The position numbers and the translations under genes were made by a program. The notes below the pieces were generated by a model. The model had not been told where the DNA came from. It ran no database searches and saw nothing but the letters and a program-made list of their open reading frames with translations. This document shows positions 27,701 to 37,800 of a stretch of 64,000 nucleotides of DNA, in pieces. Numbering within the stretch: position 1 is the stretch's first letter; each line of letters begins with the position of its first letter. The stretch comes from Hymenobacter sp. GOD-10R. Its GTDB lineage: Bacteria > Bacteroidota > Bacteroidia > Cytophagales > Hymenobacteraceae. Location: the NCBI RefSeq assembly GCF_035609205.1, contig NZ_CP141184.1, forward strand, positions 868,001-932,000, written 5' to 3'.

Positions 27701-30700
27701 CCTGCCGGAACATTGGTAGTAGCGCCATTCGGAATCATGAAGATAGAAACCTCCTTGCCCGCGGTCTGCCCAACTTGAGCTAGGTTCGCGTTAGTAAGCG
27801 CATTAGCGTTGGTGATGAACTGCCGCAGTGAGCCTTGACCCGAATCGTTGGTGTTAGTCACCACATCGAAGTTAAAGCCGAAATCCGGACCAGTAGTGTT
27901 ACTGGCTAAACCAATTGTAATAGTGGCTTGGCTTTCCGCAATTGTAGTAGCCGTGTTCAAATCAGCTAAGATGGTACCGGTAGCGCCGTTAGCAGCATCT
28001 ACTTTTGCTGGAGCTTCGCCACCTACGCGGCTGCTAGTACCGTTGTAGGTCTGTACGGGAAGCAAGCCAGCGACGTAACCTGCACGGCTGCTAGTGACCG
28101 TATTATTAACAACACGGACGGTGTAGGTACCCGCTGCTGCGTTGAAGGAGTACTGGCCGGTAGCGTCGGTGGTGGTAGCCGCTACGAACGTGCCAGTGTT
28201 ATCGTATAGTTCTACACGAGCATTAGGGCGTGTGGCCGTGCCAGCTGTAGCACGCGAACGGCCTGCGCCGCCACCGTAGTTCACATCTTCAAACACATAA
28301 CCTGTTAGGGCCACGTTCTGCGCCGTTACATTGCCGGAGAACTCCGAAGTAGAGTTGCCGAGGGTCGCTGTGCTGGTAAGTACCGAGCCAGTGGTAATGG
28401 AGGCGAAGTTGCCGGTCAGCGGAATAGAGAAGGCAAAACGGTTGGTGTTGTCTGCTCCTTGTGTTAAGCCGTTGATAGTACCCGAGTATGAGCCTGTACC
28501 TCCGTTCAAATCGTCTGCAGATCCTTCGGTGAAGCTACCTAGGTAGGTTTGACCTTGACCAAATCCGGCGTTAGCTGCCACGCTGTTGGCAGTGCCTGCG
28601 GCTGCAAAAAACTCGATAAGAGCGCCAGGGCGCGCGTAACCTTGCACAACTAGAGTATTGCCCTGCACAGTAGCGGAGGTGATAACCGGAAAGTTGAGCA
28701 GACCATTGCCGCCCGTGTCACCATCCCCGTCATCGTTGATGGTGACGTTGGTTGTCGCCCCCGTATTACCATTGTAGAAGGTAGGTGCGTTGTTCTCGGC
28801 CGTGCTCAGCAAGTCGATGCCTAAACGAGTGTTGCCGAAAATGGAGTTCTGTGAAATACGAACAGTATTAGCCGAACCGGCTACCAGTATGCCCGAGCCG
28901 TTGTTGCCTGAGAGTATGTTGTTTGAGATAACTGTCAGGTTAGTAGCGCCGAAAATACGCAAGCCCGAACCTTCTTCGCCGGTGTTGTTCGTCACCGCTA
29001 CTCCGTTGTTGGAGATGGTGTTACCTGTGATGGTGTTACCACCAATGGCGTTAAAGTAAGAATCGATGCCGTGACCATTGGTACCCGTGATTAGGTTACC
29101 CGACACCGTATTGCCTGTGCTAGCGCCTTGTAGCTCTAAGCCGTCGAAAACGAGTCCTTCCGGAGCCGGCTTGCTCTCTTGGGCGTTGCCACGGATTTCG
29201 TTGCCTGCGATGGTGTTGTTATTGGAGCCGTTGTTGAAGCCTTGTACCCAAACGCCCATACCGCCATTGTAGCCGATGAGGTTGTTGCGGACAGTTCCGT
29301 TGTCAGCATCGTTCAGTAAAATACCTTCGTTAACAGTCCGTGCTCCCACTCCGGGGTCGGTGAAGCTTGTGGCCGACGTACCTAGCACGTTCTGCTCGAC
29401 CAAAAAGTTAGTGATGTCAGCGTTGACAGTGATGTTGTGGTCAAACCGGTAGAGACTCAGGCCACGGATAGTGGTACTAGCGCCTGCTACTACTAGGCCA
29501 TCGAAGCCGCGCGTGCCTACCAGCTGTACTTCAGGGCCGTTTACTTTGTTGAGGACCGTGTTATTCGTGCCTACCGTGCCACCTGTACCAAGTACGGCCG
29601 TGTTGTTATCACCGATGTTGGCTGTTTGCGTAGTCGCATCAAGGTTGGTGTTCGGGCCCGTGATGTTAGTTAGCACTGCGGTAGGCGAAATCACGGCTAC
29701 CCCGTTGGTCAGCTGCGAAGCGGGGCCATTGTTTGTCGAAGCCAGTAAACCAGCTACTGCCTGGCCCGAGGGAATCATGAAGATGCTCGTTTCTTTACTA
29801 GCGGGCAAAGCCGTTGTTGTTCCGGCATTGATGTACGATCCGCTTTGCGCCAAAGCCGCTTCATTACCTAGAGCATTCGCGTTCAGAATAAACTGTCGGA
29901 GTGAGCCCTGGCCGGCGTTGTTGGTATTAACCACCAAGTCGAAGTTAAAGCCGAAGTCGGGACCGACAGTTGCTGCACCACTGCTGATTATTGTGGCAAT
30001 AGACTCAGGTAGGATAGTACCTGAACTCAATGCGGCTAGCGTCTGACTGCCTGAGTTGGCAGCAGCGTCAGTGTACGAAGGATTCTCACCACCAACGCGG
30101 GTGGTAGTACCATTGTACGTCTGTACGGGAATAAGGGCCGCCGTGGAACCTGTACGTGAGGAAGACACTGTGCTATTAACGACGCGAATAGTATAGGTGC
30201 CATTAAGTACGTTGAACGTGTACTTCCCAGCAGCATCGGTTGTTGTCGTCGTGACTAGTGCTCCGGAGCTGTTGTACAGCTCAACTGTGGCATTCGGGCG
30301 AGCCACTGCACCACTGGCCGTGCTAGGCCGGCCAGCACCACCTCCGTAGTTTACATCCTCGAACACTACACCACTGATCGTAGAAGCTACAGGAATCGTG
30401 TACGTAGCAGCTGTTTGAGCCGTACGCCCAGTATTGTCCGTGACTGTATACGTGAAGGATGCACTGCCCGTATAACCAGCGACTGGCGTAAAAGTCAGAA
30501 GGTTGAGTTGGCTCGAAAGAATAGCTTGCCCAGCTACTACTGCTGTGTTATTAAAACGCAATACGCCAGCCGTTGCAGCTGGTAGCGTCAAGATGTTATA
30601 ATAAGCTAGGGTACCATCTGCGTCAGTGCCTGATAAGTTAGGCGATAGTACCGCCGATGCAGATGAAATAGCTACTGTTGCGTTGGTAAGGTTGCTAGCT

Positions 30701-31350
30701 ACCGGAGCATTGTTAGCTGAAGCAGGACCAGCACACAATGCAGAAGCAGGAATTACCTGGCGAGCAATACCAGCTGCAGTGCTAGCATATTCTAATTTTA
30801 TAACGTTTTCGCCACCTTCTTCTGCATACAGAATCAGCACATCGTGAAAACCAGCAGTTAAGGTAACTGTGAATGACTTCTCACTTGCAGCATGGGGTCC
30901 GCCGTTGCTGATGGAAGCATTCGCAGCGTTAGGAGTCGTCGCTAAAGCGGGATTGTCAATCCACATGTACGACGCGTCATCTGAGGTCAGATAGAATGTA
31001 TAGCTACCCGCTACCGGAATATTGATGCTTCCCCGATAGCGTGCACTGAAGTTATCGGGGTTAGCTGTCGTACCCGACGAAAATGCAGTAGCAGGAATCG
31101 AAAAAGTGGCAGTTGTGAAGTTTACCGTTTGGTCGATACGACGTTGCTGAGCTGTACGCTGAAAAAACGTAATAGCGTTTGCGTTGAAGCCTGCTTCTTG
31201 ATAGAAAGTCGTGCGATAATACTCTGCCGTTAAGCCGTTGGAAGAAGTACTGTTGTCCAGAAAAGACGGCTGACACTGTGCCCACGCCACGGTCCTGCCC
31301 AAGGCGGTCCAGGCCAAGAGCAGAACAACAAAACGTAAAGTTGTTCTCAT
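21790..31350 (-). CDS. Giant T9SS-secreted multidomain surface protein (PA14, beta-helix, DUF11 repeats)
   Basis: The frame continues 25 codons upstream, but the ATG at 31350 gives a good signal peptide (MRTTLRFVVLLLAWTALGRT, then VAWAQ), so the product is about 3186 residues. Domain order: PA14-like lectin region (~30-190, SARYRGSINIPVAGSYTFYL); cadherin-like segment (~200-320); two tandem ~690-residue modules, each with an SdrD_B/CarboxypepD-like domain (GVVFEDVNYGGGAGR and GYVFEDVNYGGGAGR) followed by right-handed parallel beta-helix repeats rich in NNT and GN; then about eight DUF11-type beta-sandwich repeats (~1830-2700, pattern LPAGLTxxxV, NNTAxVxTTITP); cadherin-like segments; and a C-terminal type-A T9SS sorting domain (~3110-3186: ELYPNPAVDQTTLDL, LPAGTYIVVID, ending KRLLKQ). 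It is predicted to be exported by the type IX system and attached to the surface. A role in adhesion or biofilm is an inference. Confidence 0.88.
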   Translation of the reverse strand: MRTTLRFVVLLLAWTALGRTVAWAQCQPSFLDNSTSSNGLTAEYYRTTFYQEAGFNANAITFFQRTAQQRRIDQTVNFTTATFSIPATAFSSGTTANPDNFSARYRGSINIPVAGSYTFYLTSDDASYMWIDNPALATTPNAANASISNGGPHAASEKSFTVTLTAGFHDVLILYAEEGGENVIKLEYASTAAGIARQVIPASALCAGPASANNAPVASNLTNATVAISSASAVLSPNLSGTDADGTLAYYNILTLPAATAGVLRFNNTAVVAGQAILSSQLNLLTFTPVAGYTGSASFTYTVTDNTGRTAQTAATYTIPVASTISGVVFEDVNYGGGAGRPSTASGAVARPNATVELYNSSGALVTTTTTDAAGKYTFNVLNGTYTIRVVNSTVSSSRTGSTAALIPVQTYNGTTTRVGGENPSYTDAAANSGSQTLAALSSGTILPESIATIISSGAATVGPDFGFNFDLVVNTNNAGQGSLRQFILNANALGNEAALAQSGSYINAGTTTALPASKETSIFMIPSGQAVAGLLASTNNGPASQLTNGVAVISPTAVLTNITGPNTNLDATTQTANIGDNNTAVLGTGGTVGTNNTVLNKVNGPEVQLVGTRGFDGLVVAGASTTIRGLSLYRFDHNITVNADITNFLVEQNVLGTSATSFTDPGVGARTVNEGILLNDADNGTVRNNLIGYNGGMGVWVQGFNNGSNNNTIAGNEIRGNAQESKPAPEGLVFDGLELQGASTGNTVSGNLITGTNGHGIDSYFNAIGGNTITGNTISNNGVAVTNNTGEEGSGLRIFGATNLTVISNNILSGNNGSGILVAGSANTVRISQNSIFGNTRLGIDLLSTAENNAPTFYNGNTGATTNVTINDDGDGDTGGNGLLNFPVITSATVQGNTLVVQGYARPGALIEFFAAAGTANSVAANAGFGQGQTYLGSFTEGSADDLNGGTGSYSGTINGLTQGADNTNRFAFSIPLTGNFASITTGSVLTSTATLGNSTSEFSGNVTAQNVALTGYVFEDVNYGGGAGRSRATAGTATRPNARVELYDNTGTFVAATTTDATGQYSFNAAAGTYTVRVVNNTVTSSRAGYVAGLLPVQTYNGTSSRVGGEAPAKVDAANGATGTILADLNTATTIAESQATITIGLASNTTGPDFGFNFDVVTNTNDSGQGSLRQFITNANALTNANLAQVGQTAGKEVSIFMIPNGATTNVPAGLRAGLPSGLTNGVALITVATTLPALTDANTTLDGSTQTSNIGDTNTGTLGTAGTVGVGPDGIANTGDELALTAVNKPEVQIQSTTSTTVNIGLDVQAAGTTLRGLSVLGFGTATNDDNNANVRVGNITGFLIENDFLGIAATTSSLAYSTTSSGTGDNLRIISGKGNGTTTGATASIIQNNLIGYAQGKGIGVENGSTGVVIRNNEIRNNSIGADNLDGIDIENSSATIITGNYILDNFGAGVDMYGSAGSNTITGNTITNNGRANGENAGVRLFGSSNRVSQNIITNNIGAGIAVTNGTNTTSTATNTNNNVLSMNSISGNGSVASNGNVTTGNIGIDLETTNNTLPGGSSPFVSYNDNGDTDTGANGLLNYPVITAATIRNGNLLLTGFAKTGALLEFFVATSNAPALNAIGANFGQGAAYLFSRTEGSATDLDATTGSYGQSNATINGFYQGTETGQNRFSFSIPLSSLTSAQQAALATSGVKLTATATITSASATERGTSEFSGNVPVQQAPVANNDFATTTPGTAYTFAGTTAVTANDTPSGTIDPTTVTLGTAVPTSQGVFTVDASGNVTFTPAAGFVGIATIPYTVKNTSGTVSNTAYISVEVKGTTFNLATTISGPSSANAGASVTYNVTPSNPGLLAATGVVETVQLPAGLTTTGFTVGGSTGTLSNSIITFPTGSYNQNTGLLTLTIGNLAASTSASATAVVFPAPASDPLIVTANISGNGGTETTTTDNMAAVPTTITPRFDVTTAINGPSNVTAGNEVTYTIVTSNVATSVNVNSVSPATNVVQTVTLPGNVTGIYASNGGTVAFNSGANTTTVTFPAISTLAAGQSQVNTISFVAPSNDFLAPVAVVTSGLTNTNAGDINSPTVGTNNNTAQLNGAAVRPTVTSKAGTGTATNVYTTITPSATNVAAGADITLTITASNAGPGAAAGVQETVALPAGLTFSNLGGGSYNSATGLLTFPALTSNLAIGSSQTYTVTFAAPQQGFVLATATVSTSNADLVPNDNVAEAKVEVTPVTDVATTLAGPVVALPGQTVSYTVTTANNGVATANGVVQKVQLPAGLTNVQLNGVAANSTQYDATSGVLTISFADPLAMGFTQTNTISFTAPASMSSFSPVASVSTSTNETTIANNTATVLTTITPSADVTVSATAAASAVVGNQVLYVVGTTNKGATTATSVAPTLQLPAGLGAANVTFPGGANTGTYDNTTGLVTFPIVGALANGASLSNEVAVTMPDVAQLTGVAQVTTTSYDTNLDNNYASVATTPVTATTTTADLQVATFTPATTAVNASTATTLTATFSNLGTGTATNVVPQIVLVPGLTGVTASNNGNYDPNTGIVTYPTVATIAGGAAVTGTYTVTFTAPASGSIKAVAAITSGTSDGALSNNTALATVNVTSQANATTSISGPTTAASGSNVTTATPGSRVTYAVATSNVSTASPATGVVQTVMVPSTVTGLTYPAGSSVSTASGITTITFPTIASLAGGSANAVTNYLSFITPSTPTTVTVAGAVTSDVDTNTGNNSASVVTISNRAPVVYNVVNSLQSPEGNTATKAMLISPLVGTDADNNTLTYKITSLPTSGTLYLADGTTVVTTSTNLTAAQVSQLRYLPAIGFVGNAFFSYVATDNATVAATSNTALYTIQVGTDQNSTYAVTPTKGGVSPYQNNDVLTYITDLNGARYVTSGSSTLVYNATTGVLLAGASNGLPTTGTNATVTSGSSLTAAQLALIGVSLDATTGQLYVSDRTKLKSGSYSVTVTTTDVNGGTNTIIENFTIGSAPLPVELTAFTATAKVTDAVLAWTTASEKNNDHFVVERSFDGQQFTAVGTVAGNGSTSSVHNYSFVDKAAARFGQKLYYRLRQVDTDSTEFISPVRTVQFSAVTTVAMELYPNPAVDQTTLDLTQVPAGTYSVTLVDAAGRVLSTQQLAGGITHTLQVQNLPAGTYIVVIDGNSVHLNKRLLKQ
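26170..30352 (-). repeat. Two tandem ~690-residue SdrD_B-like/beta-helix modules inside the giant gene
   Basis: Module one runs roughly from 30352 down to 28290 and module two from 28290 to 26170 (edges approximate). Both begin with FEDVNYGGGAGR, continue with a TTDA-Y-F-GTYTxRVVN strand pattern and LPVQTYNGT, then GPDFGFNFD, QGSLRQFI-NANAL and two-part beta-helix blocks. This is an internal duplication visible in the protein sequence. Confidence 0.8.
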
Positions 31351-31741
31351 GCTATAGTTAAGGGGAGATAATGTGTGACGAATGAAGTTTAGCAGTATGT
31401 CATTTTGGGAAAAACACAGAATCAATTATGATGCGAACCTGGTCTGTGGTTGAGCTAAGAATAAAACAATTCGACGAATGCCAGTGCGCGCCCGACAAAT
31501 GCAGATCATTTAGTTGATGAATGACTAGATTAGCAGAATAATTTATATGATTCGATATTAAGCCTAGGAGTTACGTTTTAAGTTACTGACGAGGTTTTAA
31601 TCTGGGAAAAAATATTATCAGAACGTAGGCGTATTGTTTATGTGCTGTACGTGTATTTGTAATTATTTTTATAATAAATTTATTCAACGCTCTAATTTAA
31701 TATTTGTACTATAAAAATAAATCTTTTAACAAAAGCCTTGT
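31351..31741. other. AT-rich intergenic region upstream of the first giant gene
   Basis: No gene is seen. The part from ~31500 to 31740 is strikingly AT-rich relative to the flanks and must contain the promoter of the minus-strand giant gene and its leader. I could not find an exact TAnnTTTG element. Confidence 0.4.
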
Positions 31742-31784
31742 AAAGCAAAAGAGCCCCACCAATTTGGTGGGGCTCTTTTGCTTT
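31742..31784 (-). terminator. Strong terminator after the second giant secreted protein
   Basis: A 19-bp perfect stem (AAAGCAAAAGAGCCCCACC with its complement at 31766-31784) and a 5-nt loop (AATTT), 20 bp past the stop of the gene at 31805. It is similar in style and distance to the terminator of its neighbour. Confidence 0.9.
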
Positions 31785-31804
31785 GAACTTACCTTATTGA
31801 ACTG

Positions 31805-34800
31805 CTATTGCTTCAATAAGCGCTTCGTAATATGCGTGTCTTTCCCGTTAATTAGGATGAGGTAGGCACCACTAGGCAAGTGTTGTACATGGAGCACGTG
31901 CACCAATCCACCATCTACTACCTGCGTTGCTATTGTACGGCCACTTAGGTCAACCAAGGACACTGTGTACGTTCCAGTTGGTAGCGTGCTCAGATCCAAA
32001 TGTGCTTCCGCAGTAGTTGGGTTTGGGTATAGACTTACGTTGACCTGCGCAGGCTCCGTCACAAACGCCACCGTACGTACAGGCGAGTAAGCCACAGTAC
32101 CGTCTGTATCTACTTGCTTGAGGCGGTAGTAGATTTTTTGGCCTAGGCGAGCGGCACGAGCATCGAGCAAGCTGTATTCGTGCGCGGTAGTGCTAGTACC
32201 CTGACCTTTCACCGTGCCTGCAGCCACAAACGTAATCCCATCAAGCGAGCGTTCTACTTCGAAGTGGTCATTGGCTTTCTCCGAAGCAGTCGACCAAGCA
32301 AGTACTGCGTCATTGCCTTTTGCAGTAGCTGTGAAAGCCGTCAGCTCGACGGGTAGCGGGAGGCTACCAATCGTGAACGTCACAGGCTGAGTGTTCGTAC
32401 CCCCGTTGGCATCTACCGTCGTGATCGTTACTGTGTACGTACCACTCTTCAGCAGAGCCCGGTTGGAGACAGTAAGAACACCAGTAGTAGAATTGATGGT
32501 CACGCCAGCTGGCAGCGCATTGCTGCCCGAAGCTAGTGCCGCTGAGCGAACACCATTGTCGGTGATGGCCTGGGGAGAAGCCGCGTTGTAGGTGCCACCA
32601 TTTGCGTCGAAGGCATTGCTGATGATGTCGCTATCCTGATAGGGATTGTTGCCTCCTTTCGGCGTGGTGTTCGTGTACACGGAGTTCACATCTTGACCAA
32701 CTGGAATGAGGTAGGTAGCAGGCAGCGAAGTAGCACCAGCGGCATCCGTAGCCGTATAAGTGAAAGAAGCATTGCCTACGTACCCTGCAGCTGGGTCAAA
32801 CGTCAATTTCGCAATGTCAGCTAAGGTGACGGTAGCACCCGGCGCCAACGCAGTAGTTCCGTTGTAGAGAATACCCTGGGTGTTGCTCGGGAGCGTTGCG
32901 ATGGTATACGTTTTAATGTCCGTGTTACCATCTGCGTCCGTGGCGCTTAGCGAAGAAAGCAGCAGAGGACCAGCCGTGTTGCCCTCAGGCGACTGCAACG
33001 TATTTATCAAGTTAGCCGCTACCGGCGCACGATTGCTTGTTGTTGCCGTGTTCTGAGTCGCAGTATTGTTGCCAGTTGTACCATTGTCACCAGTAGCTCG
33101 TACGTTACTCACCACGGCGAAGCTCGTGCTAGGTGCCGTAAAGCTGATCGTGTTGGTTACTGTGTTAACGTCACCTGGGTTAAGAGTCGAGGGCACCAGT
33201 ATGGTAATCGTAGCACCTGAAGCTACCGTGATGGGCGCGCCACCATTGAGAGAGTAGCTCGTTACGCCGGCCGGCAGGGTCACAGTTTGAGTTACGTTAG
33301 TAGCGGGCGAAGCACTATTGTTGCGCGTTACTACCGAATAATTCACCGTGTTGCCAGCTACGGTAGTTGCCGGACCTGTTATGCTGGTCGCAACGTCTAC
33401 GCTCGACGTAATAGCTATCTTAACTACGGTCGTGTTATCACTCGTTGTCGGATCCGATTCGTTGCCGCGCACAGCCGCTATGGCTACCATTGGATCAATG
33501 CTAGGTGCTTTGCTTACCGTGATGGTGTTGGTGACGGCACCTGCAGCCCCTGTGTTTGGGATGCTCGTGCTGGGGAAAGTCACCAAGCCAGTGACGTTGT
33601 CGTAGCTGCCACCGCCCGTTACTACTACAGTACCTCCATTGCTGGTGAGGCCTGCTGGTAGTTGCACGGTTTGCACCACACCCGTTGCCGTACCCGTGCT
33701 AGTTGCCGCGTTGGTCGTCGTGACGGTAAAGGTCACTGGCTGACCAGCTGTTTGGGTGACAACGTTGGCCAAAAGGATCGTGGTCAGATCGTTCTGTGCC
33801 GTTGTAGCGGGTTGAACTGTGGTAGCTAGGCTAGCCGAGTTGTTGCTAACATTAGGATCAGTCGTTCCCGTTACCATTGCTGTTGCAACGGGCACAAGTA
33901 CGTTGGTGCTAGCCGGAGCATTCAAGGTTATAGTTCCGGAAGTAGCGGCATCATTACCAACGCTCTGATTGGACTGAGCTGGGAAACGGACAACACCATC
34001 AGCACTGTTATAGCCCGAGGTAGTAGAGTTAGGCAGCACGTTGCCGGCTGCGTCGCGCACCACAACACCGGTTAAGCCACTTGGCAACTGCACAGTAGTC
34101 GTGACACTCGCCGCAACGGAACCGCCGTTGTTGGTAGTAGTCACCGCATACGTGAGCGGGTTACCGGCAACGATGGTGCTAGGTCCTGTGAGCCTTACCT
34201 GCACGTCGGCGCTAGCCATGATGGTTGTTGTAACCATCGCCGTGTTGTTGGTTAGGCTTGTCTCGGCCGAGTTAGTCGTGACCGATGCAATGTTCACTAA
34301 GCTTGCTCCATTGTTAGCAGGTGCCGTGTAAGCAATGCTGTTCGTAACGGAGCTGCCACCGGCCGCTGACGTAAGTGCTTGGAACGTGACAACGCCAGTG
34401 CTGGCATTGTAAGTCGCGCCATTCGGATACGTTGCTACGTCGCCGTTCACGGAGCTAGGGGCACTGCCGCCGATGGTTACGGCACTAGTGCCGCTTGTGG
34501 CAAGTCCTGCTGCGATGTTGACCGTTTGAACCACGTTGCCAGCAGGAGCTAGGCCGGTGTTGGTCGTCGTCACCGTATACGTCAGGCGTTGACCAGGCAT
34601 GGCGGAAGTAGGACCGCTTAGAGCTGTCGTTACATCCGTAGCCGCCGAGTTCACCGTTGCCTGAGCCGTCGCTACGTTGTTGGCTGCTACGTTATCAAGC
34701 GTAGTAGCGCTCACATCGGCTGTGGCTGTTACAACACCCGAAGCCGGCGCAGTAAAGGTGATGGAGTAGGAATTGTTATTGGCAGCTCCTGCACTTTGCG

Positions 34801-37800
34801 AAGCTATTGACTTGAATGTGACAATGCCGGTGCTCGCATCATAAATTGCTCCATTGGCGTAGGTAGCCACCGTGCCCGAAACGGACGTTGGAGCTGCACC
34901 GCCGATTTTAACAACGTTGGCATCCGTGATAGCCGTAGGCAAGCCAGTGGGTATTGCTACTCGCGTCACGACGTCCGTTGCCGGATCTTTGCCAGCGTTG
35001 CCTTGCGTGACGTTGAATGTGATGGCAGAACCAGCGTTGATGCTAGCAGCTGATGATGTTACCGTCACGAATGTGTTAGCATTGGTAGTCGTTACGGGCG
35101 GAGCCGTTACACTGGTATTCACCGAAGCCGTGTTGTTGCCCGTGTTTGTATCAGCCGGCGCCGAGGCCACGCGAGCACTTACCGAGTAGTTGCTGCTTGG
35201 AGCAGTGAAGCTAACGGTGTTGTTAACCGTCTGCCCAGCGGCGAGCGACGTGATAGCCGGGAACGTCACAACGCGCGTTGTTGCGTCGTAAGTTGCGCCA
35301 CCAGTCACGAAGATGTTGGCAGCCCCAACGGGTAGTGTCACCGTCTGCGTTACGTTAGGTGCAGCTGAGCTGGTGCCACTGTTCGTAGTTGATACATTGT
35401 ATAGCACTTGGCTACCTGCCGTGATAGTGGCCGGACCGCTGATAGCCGTTGTGACGTCGTACACGGCCGTCGTGTTGTTGGTAGCCGTTGCCATGTTGTT
35501 GGCTGTTTGACCTGCTTCGTTCGACGTTGTGCTGATCGAAGCTGTTGCTACCACTGCGGCCGTCGTCGGTTGCGTGTAGGCGATGGTGGAGGTAACTAGC
35601 TGACCACTCGTGAGCGAAGTAATGCTAGGATACGTTACCAGGCCAGTTGTATTGTTGTAAGAGCCGGTCATGCCTGTGAAGGTGACCGTACCTAGGCCAG
35701 CGGGGAGTTGCACAGTTGCTACGACGCCGTTTGCCGTCTGGGGACCTGTTGCGCTTAAGTCGGTGAAGTTAACTGTGAACGTACCAGAACCGCCCGCGCT
35801 CACTGGGCCATTACCCGAAATAGTAGCTGCTACATCCGAAACCGCATTTACGGTCAGGTTGAGTGTTGCTTGATCGGGAGCGGCATTCACTCCCTGCCCT
35901 GATGTGGTTGCCACCGTGCTGCTCATGGGTACAGAACCCGTTGTGGTTGGAGCGGTGAAGGCAAAGCTGAACGAGTTGGTAGCGCCACCAGCTAACGTGG
36001 TTGTGGTGCCTCTGAAGTAGAGCACGCGCGTGCTTGGTTCGTAAGTCGTGCCCGGATACGCCGTTTGGATAGTGCTCAGCTGAGTGCTCGTGAACGTGGC
36101 ACCTGCTGGCAGCGTCACACGCTGTGTTACACCGTCGGCCGAGTTCGGACCGTTGTTAGTGAAGGTAGCTAGGTACGTGCCCGAAGGCTGGCCAGCATCC
36201 AACGTAGCCGGACCAGTTAGCGTCGTTGTGACATCCGAGGCGCAAACGGAACCCGTTGCGCTGTTGGCAATGCTGCTGCTGATCTGAGCATTTACTACGC
36301 CCACCAAGCCAGCAGCTGCGCCGAAAGCCACGCCGCCTGTCGTTGTGCCGTTAGCACCGCTCGAAACTGAAGTGCCTTTCACGGTACCGTTGGCCAAGAT
36401 GACGCCGCCACCGCCACCGCCACCAGGTCCATGAGCACCGCCAGAACCACCTGTGTTGGTTCCGCCGTCACTGCCATTGGCCGTGAGCGTAACGTTTATT
36501 AAACCAGCAGGATTTGTAGCCGTGACCAAGATAGAGCCACCAGCGCCGCCGCCGCCGCCGCCATCGTCAACTACGGTGTTATTAGGTGCTGCACCACTAG
36601 CAATGATGGAGCCAGTGCCCGTAATAGAGCCAGTACGTAGGATGACGATGCCACCACCTGCTTTACCACTGCTAGCAAAGCCATTATTGGGAGTGCCGGT
36701 GCCATTGTTTGTAGAGCCAGCACCACCGCCGCCACCTAGAACGAGGCGGTTGCTGTTGACTGCCGCGAAGTTGGCGCCAGGTTCGCCGCCAATGGCTAGG
36801 TTGCTGAAGAAGTTGTTGCCGCCACGACCACCAGCGCCACCATTGGCACCGCCGCCGCCGCCGCTGTTATCGATGTTGTTGTTGCCACCGCCACCAGCGT
36901 TGCCGGGGGCACCACGGCTGGCGCTGCCGCCGTTCGGGTAGCCATCCGTATTCGTATCCAACACGGCAGTGCCTGTGTTCACATAGCGCGGAGTGCCGGC
37001 CGTGCCTTCACCCTTTTGCGCATTGTAGTCAGAAGCTGTGGTTGTAACGTAAGAAGCGTCATTGCCCGTAACAGTCGATTGAACACGACCAGCACCACCA
37101 CGGAAACCGGCACCCGTTACATCGAGGTTGAAGTTGTTCAGGCTCGTCTGGCCCGCTACGTCAATCACGAGGATACCACCCGTGGAGCCATTCCATGGGC
37201 TAGGCGTGATGGTAGCACCTAGGGTAAGGTTGCCATACTGCGGCACGCGAATCACTTGGAAGCGTCGCTGACCGGAAGTTGTCGTTGCGGCAGCATTTTG
37301 GTAGCCGAACTTCAACCCATTAACGAGTTGAATGGTACCGCCACTAGCGGCCGTCACGGTGTTAGCCGCCACTACATACTCGTACTGACCCGCAATGAAG
37401 TTTGTGTTATTTAAGTTGCCATTGGCTGCACCACCCGCTACACCGTCGCCGTACGCATCGCTGTTGCTGTTGTCGATGTCAGCCCCCTGCATCTGGATAA
37501 CCAGCAGAAGGTCGCCAGCCGTGATATCGGTTTGAGCTCCAGCTGCAGCGGTCACCTGAATCGACTTTGCTCCAGCGGCTAGAGTCTGGGCAGTAATACT
37601 AGGATAATACGCATCGGGATTAATCGTCAGGCCTATGGCGTTTCCGTCTTTGCCGGGGATAGCACAAGCTGCGGCAATGCCACTGGCTCCGGTTGCCGTT
37701 ACTGGGATGGTGTACGTAGCCGGTGTCGCATCTTTCTGTCCTTGGTCGTCGGTTACAGTGTACGTGAAGTTGACCGGGCCACTGTATGTTACTGCCGGAA

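Noticed and set aside
22096..30847. Many 60-190-codon open frames on the plus strand opposite the first giant gene
   Set aside because: They arise because the antisense of Thr/Ser/Val/Ala-rich repeat codons lacks stops; they have no start context and only low-complexity Val/Ala/Pro-rich sequence.
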